37,728 nt of DNA from AG41 sp035943095 (GTDB lineage Bacteria > Gemmatimonadota > Gemmatimonadetes > Gemmatimonadales > GWC2-71-9), in NCBI GenBank assembly GCA_035943095.1, contig DASZCN010000132.1, positions 1-37,728 of the forward strand, written 5' to 3'. How positions within the stretch are numbered: the first letter of the stretch is position 1; the number at the start of each line of letters is the position of its first letter. Below, piece after piece: positions 24,146 through 31,864 of the stretch. A program made the position numbers and the translations under genes. The notes beneath the pieces are model-generated. The model saw nothing but the letters and a program-made list of their open reading frames with translations, ran no database searches and was not told where the DNA came from.

Positions 24146-25336
24146 CTAGAAGGCCTGTTGGCCGACGACTCGAGCCTGCTCGCTCTTGGGTACCCGCAGA
24201 CACACCACTGCCCCCAGCACCATCACGGTCCCAGCCACGAGAAACGCCGCCGCGTGCGACATGTCGTACACCTTGCCCAGCACGAGCGGCCCCAGCAGCC
24301 GACCTAGGGCGGCCAGCGCCTGCGCCGCGCCGAGCACCGTCCCCTGCTCGGTGGGGTCGGCGATGACCGAAACGAGACCGGTCGCAGCCGGTGCGAAGAT
24401 GCTGTTGGACAGAGCCAGCAGGGCCGTCCAGCCGTACAGCGCGGCGCTCGACTGCAGCGCCGGCACGATCGCGATGGCGACCGCCATGCCGAATCCGCCG
24501 ACGATCAGCAACGCTCGATCGCCGAACCGCCGGGCGAGCTTGCCGAATGCGTATCCCTGAACGATCGCGGCGGTGATGCCGATGACGGTGAAAAACCATC
24601 CCAGCTGCTGCTCGCGCCAGCCGAACATGAACGCGGCCCAGAGCGGAATCGCCACGGTGTAGCCCGAGAAGGCGAATGGGGCGATCGCCCACGCGAGCAT
24701 GAGCGGCGCGAGGCGCGGGTCTTTGAACGCGTCCCCGATATGGGAGAAGTCCCAGAGGGGACGCTCGGTGCGGTGCACCGCCCCGAGCGACTCCGGGAGA
24801 ATGAGGTATGCCGATACGAAATTCGCGAGCGATAACGCCGCGGCCACGAGCCCCGGCGCCGCCGGTCCCAGGTAGTGTGCCGACAAGCCGCCCAGGGCCG
24901 GCCCGATAATGAATCCCAGGCCGAAGGCCGCCCCGATGAGCCCCATCCCGCGCGAGCGCTCTGCGGGCGTCGTGATATCCGCGATGTAGGCCTGCGCCGC
25001 CGAGATGTTTCCGCCCGCGAACCCGGAGACCACCCGCGCCACGAACAGAACGGCGTACGAATGGGCCGACGCGAACAGAACGTAGCCGGCGGCGTTGATG
25101 AGCATCGTCGCCAGCAGGATCGGGCGGCGACCGACGCGATCGGACGTACGGCCCAGAAAGGCGGTCGCCAGGAACTGCATCGCCGAGAACACGCCCAGGA
25201 GCGCGCCCAGCCCCAACCCGCCCGCGCCCAGCCGCTGCGCGTAGTAGGGCAGGATCGGAATGATGATGCCGAAACCGATCAGATCGATCAGCACCGTGAA
25301 AAAGATGACGGCGAAGCGGGAGCGGGCGGCGGGCAT
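24146..25336 (-). CDS. MFS drug-efflux-type transporter (TetA-like DHA1)
   Basis: A 396-residue transporter with 12 hydrophobic segments. Motifs of the DHA1 group are visible: FFTVLIDLIGFGIIIPILPYY in helix 1, the loop 2-3 motif GRTSDRVGRRPILL, and IGAAFGLGFIIGPALGG in helix 5, the antiporter motif. Such proteins usually export drugs or metabolites in exchange for protons. The nearby EF-G-like GTPase downstream on the same strand could suggest a translation-inhibitor resistance pair, but this is only association. The start faces a plus-strand gene across 37 bp. Confidence 0.88.
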   Translation of the reverse strand: MPAARSRFAVIFFTVLIDLIGFGIIIPILPYYAQRLGAGGLGLGALLGVFSAMQFLATAFLGRTSDRVGRRPILLATMLINAAGYVLFASAHSYAVLFVARVVSGFAGGNISAAQAYIADITTPAERSRGMGLIGAAFGLGFIIGPALGGLSAHYLGPAAPGLVAAALSLANFVSAYLILPESLGAVHRTERPLWDFSHIGDAFKDPRLAPLMLAWAIAPFAFSGYTVAIPLWAAFMFGWREQQLGWFFTVIGITAAIVQGYAFGKLARRFGDRALLIVGGFGMAVAIAIVPALQSSAALYGWTALLALSNSIFAPAATGLVSVIADPTEQGTVLGAAQALAALGRLLGPLVLGKVYDMSHAAAFLVAGTVMVLGAVVCLRVPKSEQARVVGQQAF

Positions 25337-25373
25337 AGGGGCTAGAATCTACTGCCCCTTTCGGAGTGCCCAC

Positions 25374-26495
25374 ATGGCCACCTGGCACCGGCTCGGCGAT
25401 CGGGCCGAGCTCTCACAACGCGTTCCTCTCGCCGTCAAGCTCGAGCGTTGGTCGGTCGCGCTGTTCCTCTACGACGGCCGGTTTCGCGCCATCGGGAACA
25501 CCTGCAACCACAAAGGCGGTCCCCTGTCCGAAGGCAGGCTGCGCGGCGAGTTCGTGATGTGCCCGTGGCACGCATGGGAGTACAGCGTGATCACCGGGAA
25601 GGGGCCCGAAGGCTACGACGAGGAGCAGGTGCCCGTGTTCGCGGTCGAAGAGCGCGAGGACGGTGTGTACGTGCAGACGCCGCCCACCATGCCCCGCAAG
25701 CTCATCAAGCACATGCCGTCGCACCTGCTCGAGGAGCACCCGAAGGCGCCCGGCGCACCACCACGGGTGCTCGCGATCTCGACGACCGCGATGGACGACG
25801 TGAATCCCCGGTTCTCGACGTCCGATGCGCTGCTCGAGCACACCCTGGATCAGGCCAGGCGCCGCGGCGCCGACACACAGCACATCAAGCTGCGCGATCT
25901 CAAGTTCCGCCACTGCGAAGGCAACTACTCGAAGGCGGCCCGGGCGTGCACGTGGCCCTGCGCCATCACGGAGCGGGACCCCGAGGATCAGCTCACGGCC
26001 GTCTACGAGGGCCTGGTCCACTGGGCCGACGTGGTGATCATCGGTACGCCGATCCGGTGGGGGAACGCCTCGTCGCTCTACTACAAGATGATCGAGCGCC
26101 TGAACTGCGTGCAGAACCAGGTGACGATCCACAACACGGTGCTCATCAAAAACAAGGTCGCCGCATTCATCATCACCGGCGGCCAGGACAACATTCAGGC
26201 GGTCGCGGGCTCGATGTTCACGTTCTGGGCCGAGCTGGGATTTGTGTTCCCGCCGTTTCCGTTCATCGCGCACTCGCGCGGGTGGGACGCCGAGGACATG
26301 CAGAACAACGTGCGCCAGGTGATGGCGAGCGACACGCTGCGCGAAGCGTCGTACGAGCTCCTCGACCGGGCGCTCGATTTCTGGACGATCATCGATAAGC
26401 ACAAGGCGGAGCTGGACAAGCCGATGGAGCGGGCCGGTCGCAAGGCGAACGCGCTGCCCGAGCCTGAAGAGGCCGAAGAGGAGATCATCGCATGA
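25374..26495 (+). CDS. Rieske ferredoxin - flavodoxin-like reductase fusion
   Basis: A 373-residue two-domain redox protein. Residues 1-105 are a Rieske domain with its [2Fe-2S] ligands Cys44/His46 (CNHKGGPL) and Cys63/His66 (CPWHAWEY). From about residue 125 a flavodoxin/NADPH-dependent FMN reductase-like domain begins (PRVLAISTTAMDDVNPRFST), with WADVVIIGTPIRWGNASSLYYKMIERL in the flavin phosphate region. Between them HCEGNY...ACTWPC holds three cysteines where iron-sulphur flavoproteins carry a cluster, so a second iron-sulphur site is possible. The C terminus is Glu-rich. No electron partner is next to it; TAGAAT at 25343-25348 could be a -10 but I see no good -35. The stop overlaps the next start (ATGA). 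Confidence 0.85.
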   Translation: MATWHRLGDRAELSQRVPLAVKLERWSVALFLYDGRFRAIGNTCNHKGGPLSEGRLRGEFVMCPWHAWEYSVITGKGPEGYDEEQVPVFAVEEREDGVYVQTPPTMPRKLIKHMPSHLLEEHPKAPGAPPRVLAISTTAMDDVNPRFSTSDALLEHTLDQARRRGADTQHIKLRDLKFRHCEGNYSKAARACTWPCAITERDPEDQLTAVYEGLVHWADVVIIGTPIRWGNASSLYYKMIERLNCVQNQVTIHNTVLIKNKVAAFIITGGQDNIQAVAGSMFTFWAELGFVFPPFPFIAHSRGWDAEDMQNNVRQVMASDTLREASYELLDRALDFWTIIDKHKAELDKPMERAGRKANALPEPEEAEEEIIA

Positions 26496-26929
26496 GCCGT
26501 CGCATGGAGCTTGCCAAGGCGTACGAGAAAGCCCTGTTCGCCGGTGATCGGGACGGCGTCGGGAAGCTGTTCCACGACGACGTCGTGTACTGGGTGGCCG
26601 GCGCGCCGCCGATCGGCGGCGAATGGCATGGTCGCGAGCGCGTGCTGGACGCCTTATGGAATCGTGAGCCCGGTCTCGGCCCGGCCGATTGGGAGGGTGG
26701 GGATGTGTGGCGCGACTGGTACGACGCCGACGATCGCGTCATCGTGGAGATCCGTGAGCGCTGGTGGCTCAAGAGCCATCCGAAGGACGTCATCGACCAG
26801 CGGACCTGCATCATCATTCGTTTCCAGGACGAGAAGATCGCCGAAATGCGGGATCACACCGACACCCACATCTACGAGGAGTTCGTGAGCCGCCACCGGA
26901 TCGAGTTGCCGAAGTTCAAGCAGCATTGA
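26492..26929 (+). CDS. SnoaL/NTF2-like small protein
   Basis: A 145-residue cone-shaped alpha+beta protein of the NTF2-like class: LAKAYEKALFAGDRDGVGKLF helix, HDDVVYWVAGAPPIGGEWHGRERV, then strands RVIVEIRERWWLKSH and DQRTCIIIRFQDEKIAEMRDHTDTHIYEEF. The DHTDTHIY ending is typical of SnoaL-like proteins with a polar pocket. Members are isomerases, cyclases, hydrolases or ligand binders, so function cannot be fixed. It overlaps the Rieske-flavodoxin gene (ATGA); the pair may act on one substrate. Confidence 0.82.
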   Translation: MSRRMELAKAYEKALFAGDRDGVGKLFHDDVVYWVAGAPPIGGEWHGRERVLDALWNREPGLGPADWEGGDVWRDWYDADDRVIVEIRERWWLKSHPKDVIDQRTCIIIRFQDEKIAEMRDHTDTHIYEEFVSRHRIELPKFKQH

Positions 26930-26939
26930 CACGTCGGCA

Positions 26940-26955
26940 CGTGATGCGCGTCACG
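26940..26955. promoter_or_regulatory. Inverted repeat after the SnoaL-like gene
   Basis: CGTGA-TGCGCG-TCACG forms a 5-bp stem with a 6-nt loop, 11 bp after the stop codon at 26929 and 59 bp before the heptad-repeat gene. There is no clear T run, so it may be a weak terminator or a protein-binding site rather than a standard intrinsic terminator. Nearby TTGACA (26926-26931) has no matching -10. Confidence 0.35.
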
Positions 26956-27013
26956 TTGTTAACACGCGGGCCGGTTGCCGGGTCTTAGCTCCGCACCCCA
27001 ACCGGGACCATAT

Positions 27014-27424
27014 ATGCGACGTCAACTCACGCTCTTTGCCCTGCTCGCGTTCGCCCTGAGCGCGCCTGCGGTGCTGTCTGCGCAAGACTCGGGCGACGTG
27101 CACCAGGACCGCAAGGACATCCGCCACGACCGCCGGGATGCCCGCAGCGATCGTAAGGATATCCGCCACGACACGAAGGACATTCGCCAGAACCGCCGTG
27201 ACATCCGACAGGACCGCCGCGATATCCGGCAAGACGTCAAGAACGGTGACGTGAAGGACGCGCGTCAGGACAAGAAGGACCTCCGCAGTGACCGCCGCGA
27301 TGTCCGCCAGGACCGCCGCGACCGCCGCCAGAACACGCGTGACGTCCGGAAGGATCGCCGGGATGCAAGGCAGGACCGAAAAGAGCTACATCAGGACCAG
27401 AAGAAAGACAGCACGAAGGGCTAG
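27014..27424 (+). CDS. Exported Arg/Asp heptad-repeat protein
   Basis: A 136-residue protein. The start at 27014 gives a clean Sec signal peptide, MRRQLTLFALLAFALSAPAVL with cleavage after the following SAQ; a longer start at 26975 would bury it. The mature part is about 13 copies of a seven-residue unit of the form D-R-(R/K)-D-(I/V/A)-R-(Q/H/S), for example DRKDIRH DRRDARS DRKDIRH. One irregular insert, VKNGDVKDARQ, breaks the phase in the middle. The chain is highly charged with nearly balanced Arg/Lys and Asp/Glu, has no aromatic residues, and should form a long single helix or be disordered. The 21-bp DNA unit varies at third bases. Similar low-complexity proteins are usually called hypothetical. 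Confidence 0.8.
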   Translation: MRRQLTLFALLAFALSAPAVLSAQDSGDVHQDRKDIRHDRRDARSDRKDIRHDTKDIRQNRRDIRQDRRDIRQDVKNGDVKDARQDKKDLRSDRRDVRQDRRDRRQNTRDVRKDRRDARQDRKELHQDQKKDSTKG

Positions 27425-27523
27425 ACGGCGAGACGGCTAGCGGCTGTTAGGGAGGAAGTGGCAGGCAGCCCACCTGACCCCCGCTCCCTAGACACCGCTA
27501 GCCGTCTGGCCGTCTCGCCGTCT
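27423..27523. terminator. Long nested inverted repeat between convergent genes
   Basis: The left arm (27423-27443, beginning AGACGGCGAGACGG) pairs with the right arm (27495-27523) over 14 and then 7 bp, the right arm holding 8 extra bases. Inside, TAGGGAG (27448-27454) pairs with CTCCCTA (27484-27490). The structure lies between the heptad-repeat gene and the end of the MFS gene, whose stop is in the right arm. It fits a bidirectional terminator or mRNA-stabilising hairpin, although no T run is present; it could also be a remnant of a small mobile repeat. Confidence 0.55.
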
Positions 27524-28751
27524 GCTCTGAAATCGCGTCTAGATGTTTGTCGCTCCGCCGTGCGATCCAATACAGCGGGATGCCGAGCAGCAGCGTGAGC
27601 CCGCTCCACGCCCAGGCGACTCCGATCGAGCGGACGCGTGCCACCGCGCCCCAGACCGATTGTCCGATCACGCCACCGGTGTTCCCGAACATCGAGTCGA
27701 GGGAGAGGATCGTGGCCCGCTGAGCGGACGGGATGTGGGCGTTGAGATACGCCTGCTTCACCGGCATCGCGAGCCCGATCGCCACGCCGTACAACAGGTA
27801 GAGCGAGACCACGACGTAGAAATTCGTCAACAGGCCGCACGCCACGGCCAGCGCCGCCTGGGCGGCGACCGAGATCATCAGCAGCCCGGTGCGGGTCCTC
27901 ACCACGCGGGACAACGGCGCCACCAGTGCGTTCCCGACGATCAGGCTCAGCCCCACGAGCGAGCTGATCACCCCGTCGACCCACACGAGGTTACGCCCCA
28001 GCAGGTCCAGGAAGTAGCGCTGCCAGCTGTAGAAACCGAAGATCATGAAACTCATGCCGACGAGCGACGCCAGCATCACCGGGCGGACGACCGGATGCTT
28101 GAGGCCGTAACTCAGCCCCTCGATGAACACCCGCCGCATTTCCGCCGGCACGCGGCGGAGCTCGAGGGCCCGAGGCGTGAACCCGAGCTCCGGCATCCCG
28201 CGCCAGGCCAGAACAAACAGCGGGATGACGATCGCCGCCCGCACGAAGTACGGGATGTCGAGCCGGATCTGCCCGAGCAGGCCACCGCCGAGGGTCCCGA
28301 CGAGCATGCCGCCGCCGAAGAACATTTGCCCACGGGCGAAGACCGGCTCGAGCGGATCCTGATACCCGGTGGCCTTGAGCGCGTCGACGAGCCACGCGTC
28401 CACGGCACCCGTGTAGAACGTGTACCCGAGCCCGAGGAACACGGAGACCCACACGAACGCCCAGAACCCCCAGCCGCGCCATGCGATGGCGACATAGAGT
28501 AGCGTCGTGACGAACAGTGTTGCGAGGCACAGCAGGAAGGAGACGCGCCGACCCAACGTGTCCGCGACGACGCCCGTCGGGATCTCGAAGACCATCGAGC
28601 CGAGCGTGAATGCGGCGTTGGTGAGCAGCACCTGCTGGATGTTGAGCCCGGCGCCCATCTTGAAGAGCGTGTCGATCCCCCAGATGAGCGACATCGCGAA
28701 ATTGAAGAGCGCGGTGATGGTGAAGTACGTCCGGATGATGCGCGCGCTCAC
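27498..28751 (-). CDS. MFS transporter
   Basis: A 417-residue transporter with about 12 hydrophobic segments. The loop motif between helices 2 and 3 reads GVVADTLGRRVSFLL. Other features are LGLGYTFYTGAVDAWLVDAL in helix 4-5 and GVAIGLAMPVKQAYLNAHIP. It resembles MFS proteins with a DAWLVD segment seen in DHA-like or sugar-type exporters, but the substrate is unknown. The GTG start at 28751 overlaps the stop of the EamA gene (GTGA); a longer frame to 29069 overlaps that gene and is rejected. It is the last gene of a six-gene chain beginning at 32799. Confidence 0.86.
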   Translation of the reverse strand: MSARIIRTYFTITALFNFAMSLIWGIDTLFKMGAGLNIQQVLLTNAAFTLGSMVFEIPTGVVADTLGRRVSFLLCLATLFVTTLLYVAIAWRGWGFWAFVWVSVFLGLGYTFYTGAVDAWLVDALKATGYQDPLEPVFARGQMFFGGGMLVGTLGGGLLGQIRLDIPYFVRAAIVIPLFVLAWRGMPELGFTPRALELRRVPAEMRRVFIEGLSYGLKHPVVRPVMLASLVGMSFMIFGFYSWQRYFLDLLGRNLVWVDGVISSLVGLSLIVGNALVAPLSRVVRTRTGLLMISVAAQAALAVACGLLTNFYVVVSLYLLYGVAIGLAMPVKQAYLNAHIPSAQRATILSLDSMFGNTGGVIGQSVWGAVARVRSIGVAWAWSGLTLLLGIPLYWIARRSDKHLDAISEQTARRPDG

Positions 28752-29602
28752 GCCGCCACCACCTGGGTGTCGCTCCACGACTTGAGAGCCGTGGCCGTCA
28801 GGATCACGCCGCCACCGACCACCGCGAGCGGGCCCGGCGCCTCTCCATGGACCAGCCACGCCCAGACCGGACTCAGCACCGGCTCGACGAGGAGGAAGAG
28901 CGATGCTTCGAGCGCAGGCACGCGCGTGATGGCTCGCGACAGGAACACGTAGGCGAGCCCGAGCTGGAACACGCCGAGATACGCCACAGCCAGCCAGTCG
29001 CCCGCGCGGCCGGCGGCGAGGGGCCACGCTCCCGGCAGGCTGACCAGAAACACCAGCAGATTGCCACACGCGGCCGCGCTCGCCACCGGTCCGTGATCAC
29101 CGCTCGTGCGCGCCAGCCAGCGGTAACCGGTCACCGTGAACGCCCAGGCGACCGCACTGCCGGCCGCGAGCAGGTTGCCGAGCGCGGGATCCGGCGCGGT
29201 GGCGAAGCGCCGATTTCCGCCGACGAACAGCAGCGCCAACCCTCCACCAAGCACGGCCATGAAGCCCAGATCTCGGGCGCGCACTCGCTCGCCCAACAGC
29301 AACGGCGCGAGCGCCACCACAAATAGCGGGTTGGTCGCCTGGAGGAAGACGGTGTTGGCGGCGGTCGTGAGCTTGTTCGCGAACACGAACAGCAGGCCCG
29401 CGGCGGCGTACGCGACGCCGACGAGGGCAACTTGCCACGTCCACCGGCGGCGGGCCTCGGGAATGAGGAGGAGGATCGCGAGCATCGCGACGAGTGCACG
29501 GAACGCGGCGATCTGCCACGCACCGAACGTCGACGACTTGATCACCGCGCCCGCCGTCGAGAAACACATCGCGGCGAGCACGAGCTGCCATCGGGCCTTC
29601 AC
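28748..29602 (-). CDS. EamA/DMT-family transporter
   Basis: A 284-residue membrane protein with ten hydrophobic segments in two EamA repeats: WQLVLAAMCFSTAGAVIKSS with NTVFLQATNPLFVVALAPLLLGE in the first, and LLAAGSAVAWAFTVTGYRWL with ASLFLLVEPVLSPVWAWLVHGE in the second. The end-of-repeat P...LLLGE and P...VHGE patterns are typical. Members export amino acids and metabolites. The GTG at 29602 overlaps the binding-protein stop (GTGA); an upstream GTG at 29623 would add seven residues and is less likely given the 4-bp overlap pattern of this operon. Confidence 0.86.
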   Translation of the reverse strand: MKARWQLVLAAMCFSTAGAVIKSSTFGAWQIAAFRALVAMLAILLLIPEARRRWTWQVALVGVAYAAAGLLFVFANKLTTAANTVFLQATNPLFVVALAPLLLGERVRARDLGFMAVLGGGLALLFVGGNRRFATAPDPALGNLLAAGSAVAWAFTVTGYRWLARTSGDHGPVASAAACGNLLVFLVSLPGAWPLAAGRAGDWLAVAYLGVFQLGLAYVFLSRAITRVPALEASLFLLVEPVLSPVWAWLVHGEAPGPLAVVGGGVILTATALKSWSDTQVVAA

Positions 29603-30492
29603 GGCGCGTTGACCTGCAACCACTCCCGCGCGATCGCGGCGATGTCCTTGTGCTCCACGTCCGCGAGCGCGTTGAGCCGCCGCATCTCCGCGTTGGAGAT
29701 CTTGCCGTCCAGCTCAGCCAACGCCCGGCCCACCTCCGGATGGGCATCGAGGGTCTGTCCGCGGGTCACCGTCGCCGCCTGGTAAGGCGGGAAGTAATGG
29801 CGGTCGTCCTCCAATACCACCAGGTCGAGCGCGGCAATCTGCCCATCCGTCGAGTTGCCGGCGATCACGTCCACTTTGCCTTCGGCGAGGGCGCGGTAGG
29901 TGAGCCCGAGGTCCATGGCGGTGGGCGGTGCCGCGAACCGCAACCCGTAGACGTCGGCGAGCCCCCGAAAACCGTCGGCCCGCTCGAGGAATTCGTATCC
30001 GAACCCCGCGCGCCAGCGTGGGGCGACGCGCGCGAGATCGGAGATACGCTGGAGACCATGGCGCGCGGCGTCCGCGCGCCGCGCAGTGATGGCAAAGGTA
30101 TTGTCGAAGCCCAACGGCTTTCCCCACACGAGCCCAAAGCGCTGCCGGTATTGGGCGGCGACCGCGCGGTACACGCTGTCCGGACCGGGCCCGGGCGGGA
30201 GTTTCAGCAGCGCGGTATAGGCCGTGCCGGTATACTCGACGTAGAGATCGATCTGTCCGGCGGTGATCGCCTGATGGCACACGAACGTGCCGCCCAAATG
30301 AAAGCGTCGCTCCACGGGCACCGACGTCCGACGCTGGATCTGCTGCGCGACGATCTCCCCCAGCAAATCAGACTCGGTGAAGTTCTTGGACCCGACGACG
30401 ATCCGATCACGGCGGTGACACCCCCAGAGCGCGAGGGCACCGAGGAGCACTCCCCGTCCAACCGTCCAACGGTCCAACCTTCCGACTCTCAC
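29599..30492 (-). CDS. Glycine betaine/choline-type ABC substrate-binding lipoprotein
   Basis: A 297-residue OpuC/ProX-type binding protein. The signal ends in a lipobox ALALWGC, with lipid Cys25. The mature part shows IVVGSKNFTESDLLGEIVAQ, GQIDLYVEYTGTAYTALL, LGFDNTFAITARRADA, GNSTDGQIAALDLVVLEDD, and HYFPPYQAATVTRG, all typical of quaternary-amine binders. The GTG at 30492 overlaps the permease stop (GTGA) and is preferred to the GTG at 30504. The leader codons sit in a short repeat built on GTTGGAC (30457-30480), so the N-terminal residues LDRWTVGR are probably not conserved. Ligand could be a betaine, choline or hercynine-like compound. Confidence 0.88.
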   Translation of the reverse strand: MRVGRLDRWTVGRGVLLGALALWGCHRRDRIVVGSKNFTESDLLGEIVAQQIQRRTSVPVERRFHLGGTFVCHQAITAGQIDLYVEYTGTAYTALLKLPPGPGPDSVYRAVAAQYRQRFGLVWGKPLGFDNTFAITARRADAARHGLQRISDLARVAPRWRAGFGYEFLERADGFRGLADVYGLRFAAPPTAMDLGLTYRALAEGKVDVIAGNSTDGQIAALDLVVLEDDRHYFPPYQAATVTRGQTLDAHPEVGRALAELDGKISNAEMRRLNALADVEHKDIAAIAREWLQVNAP

Positions 30493-31127
30493 GTCCGCCG
30501 CCACGCCAGGCGCCGCTCCGCGAGACCGAGGAGGCCGTCTGCCGCGATCGCCATGAGCGCCGCGGGCAGGGCCCCCGCCAGAATCAAAGTATTGTCCACG
30601 GTCGCGACCCCGCGAAAGATGTAGACGCCGAGACCGCCGGCCCCGATCGCCGCAGCGATCGTGGCCGTTCCAACACCGACCACCGTCGCCACCCGCACCC
30701 CGGCGAGGATCACGCCCAAGCTCAACGGCAGCTCCACCAGCCGAAGCAGCTGGCCGTCCGTCATGCCCATGCCCCTCCCAGCCTCACGGACCGCCGGGTC
30801 CACCCCGGCGATACCCGTATAGGTGTTGCGAACGATCGGGAGGAGCGCGTACAGCACGAGCGCGACGATGGCGGTGCGAGCGCCGATCCCGCCGAGGAAG
30901 GGCAGCGGAATCAGGAATCCGAACAGGGCGAGGCTCGGAACGGTCTGGAAGACGTTGGCGAGCCCGAGCACGGAGCCTCGCCACGCGGGGCGTCGCGTCA
31001 GTGCGATCCCCAGGGGCACGCCGATCAGGATGGCCGTCCCGGTCGAGATGAGGACGAGATACATGTGCTCCCAGATGAGGCCCAGAACCTCCTGGGCGTT
31101 TCGCGCATAGAAGGCCAGCACGCTCAT
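30489..31127 (-). CDS. OpuC/ProW-type ABC transporter permease
   Basis: A 212-residue inner-membrane permease with about six hydrophobic segments. The domain begins EHMYLVLISTGTAILIGVPLGI, contains the FQTVPSLALFGFLIP region, and has the ATPase-coupling EAA-type loop at DPAVREAGRGMGMTDGQLLRLVELPLSLGVILAGVR, then VGVGTATIAAAIGAGGLG. The short single-domain form is usual for OpuCB-like subunits. The start overlaps the ATPase stop (ATGA). The upstream open frame to 31529 overlaps the ATPase gene and is not used. Confidence 0.9.
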   Translation of the reverse strand: MSVLAFYARNAQEVLGLIWEHMYLVLISTGTAILIGVPLGIALTRRPAWRGSVLGLANVFQTVPSLALFGFLIPLPFLGGIGARTAIVALVLYALLPIVRNTYTGIAGVDPAVREAGRGMGMTDGQLLRLVELPLSLGVILAGVRVATVVGVGTATIAAAIGAGGLGVYIFRGVATVDNTLILAGALPAALMAIAADGLLGLAERRLAWRRT

Positions 31128-31864
31128 GCCGCCGCCATGAATGCTCGAGCCTCGGGATGCTCCGAGCTCTTGAACTCGTCGGGCGTGCCGAGAAACACCA
31201 GCCGGCCCTGGTGCATGAGCCCGATGCGCGTGCCGAGCAGCAGCCCCTCGCGCACGTCGTGAGTCACGAACACCATCCCCTTCCCGAGCCGACCCTCGAG
31301 CGCCCGGAACTCGCGCTGCAGCTCCACACGCGTGATCGGATCGAGCGCTCCGAACGGCTCGTCCAGGAGCAGGAGCGGGGGATCGGCAGCGAGGGCCCGG
31401 GCGACGCCGACGCGCTGCCGCTGTCCCCCGGACAGCTCGTGCGGGTACCGCGCCCCGAACGTGTCGGCGTCGAGGCCGACCAGGGCGAGCATCTCCCGCA
31501 CGCGGGCGGCGACACGCGCGGGCGGCCAACCCTCGAGCGTCGGTACGAGTCCCACGTTCCGCTCGACGGTGAAATGCGGGAACAGGCCGATCTCCTGAAT
31601 CACGTACCCGATGCGGCGCCGCAGACGCGTGACCTCGAGTTTGGCCGCCGCCTCTCCGGTCACTCGCACCTCACCCGCGGTCGGCTCGAGCAACCGATTG
31701 ATCAACTTGAGCGTCGTGGTCTTCCCGGATCCGCTCCGCCCCAGCAGGACGAGCGTCTCTCCCTCCCCGACCGTGAAGGAGACGTCCTGAACCAATGCCC
31801 GGCGTTCCGGCCCCCCCCCCGGCAGCGCGTAGCTCAGCCCGCTGACCTCCAGCGCCGCAGTCAT
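31124..31864 (-). CDS. ABC transporter ATPase, glycine betaine/choline type
   Basis: A 246-residue nucleotide-binding subunit. Walker A is LLGRSGSGKTTTLKLINRL, the Q loop is IGYVIQEIGLFPHFTVERNV, the signature is ELSGGQRQRVGVARAL, Walker B is LLLLDEPFGALDP, and the H loop is VTHDVREG. The IQEIGLFPH segment is typical of OpuCA/ProV. No CBS domains follow, unlike many OpuCA, so ionic-strength control through them is absent. The ATG at 31864 overlaps the methyltransferase stop (ATGA); a start at 31918 would add an unrelated stretch. A ten-C run at 31811-31820 encodes Gly residues near the N terminus. Confidence 0.92.
   Translation of the reverse strand: MTAALEVSGLSYALPGGGPERRALVQDVSFTVGEGETLVLLGRSGSGKTTTLKLINRLLEPTAGEVRVTGEAAAKLEVTRLRRRIGYVIQEIGLFPHFTVERNVGLVPTLEGWPPARVAARVREMLALVGLDADTFGARYPHELSGGQRQRVGVARALAADPPLLLLDEPFGALDPITRVELQREFRALEGRLGKGMVFVTHDVREGLLLGTRIGLMHQGRLVFLGTPDEFKSSEHPEARAFMAAA

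Noticed and set aside
21990..25388. Apparent 1132-residue fusion upstream of EF-G
   Set aside because: The extension before 24086 is out of phase with the MFS transporter gene that occupies the same DNA; EF-G has its own ATG with AGGAG upstream.
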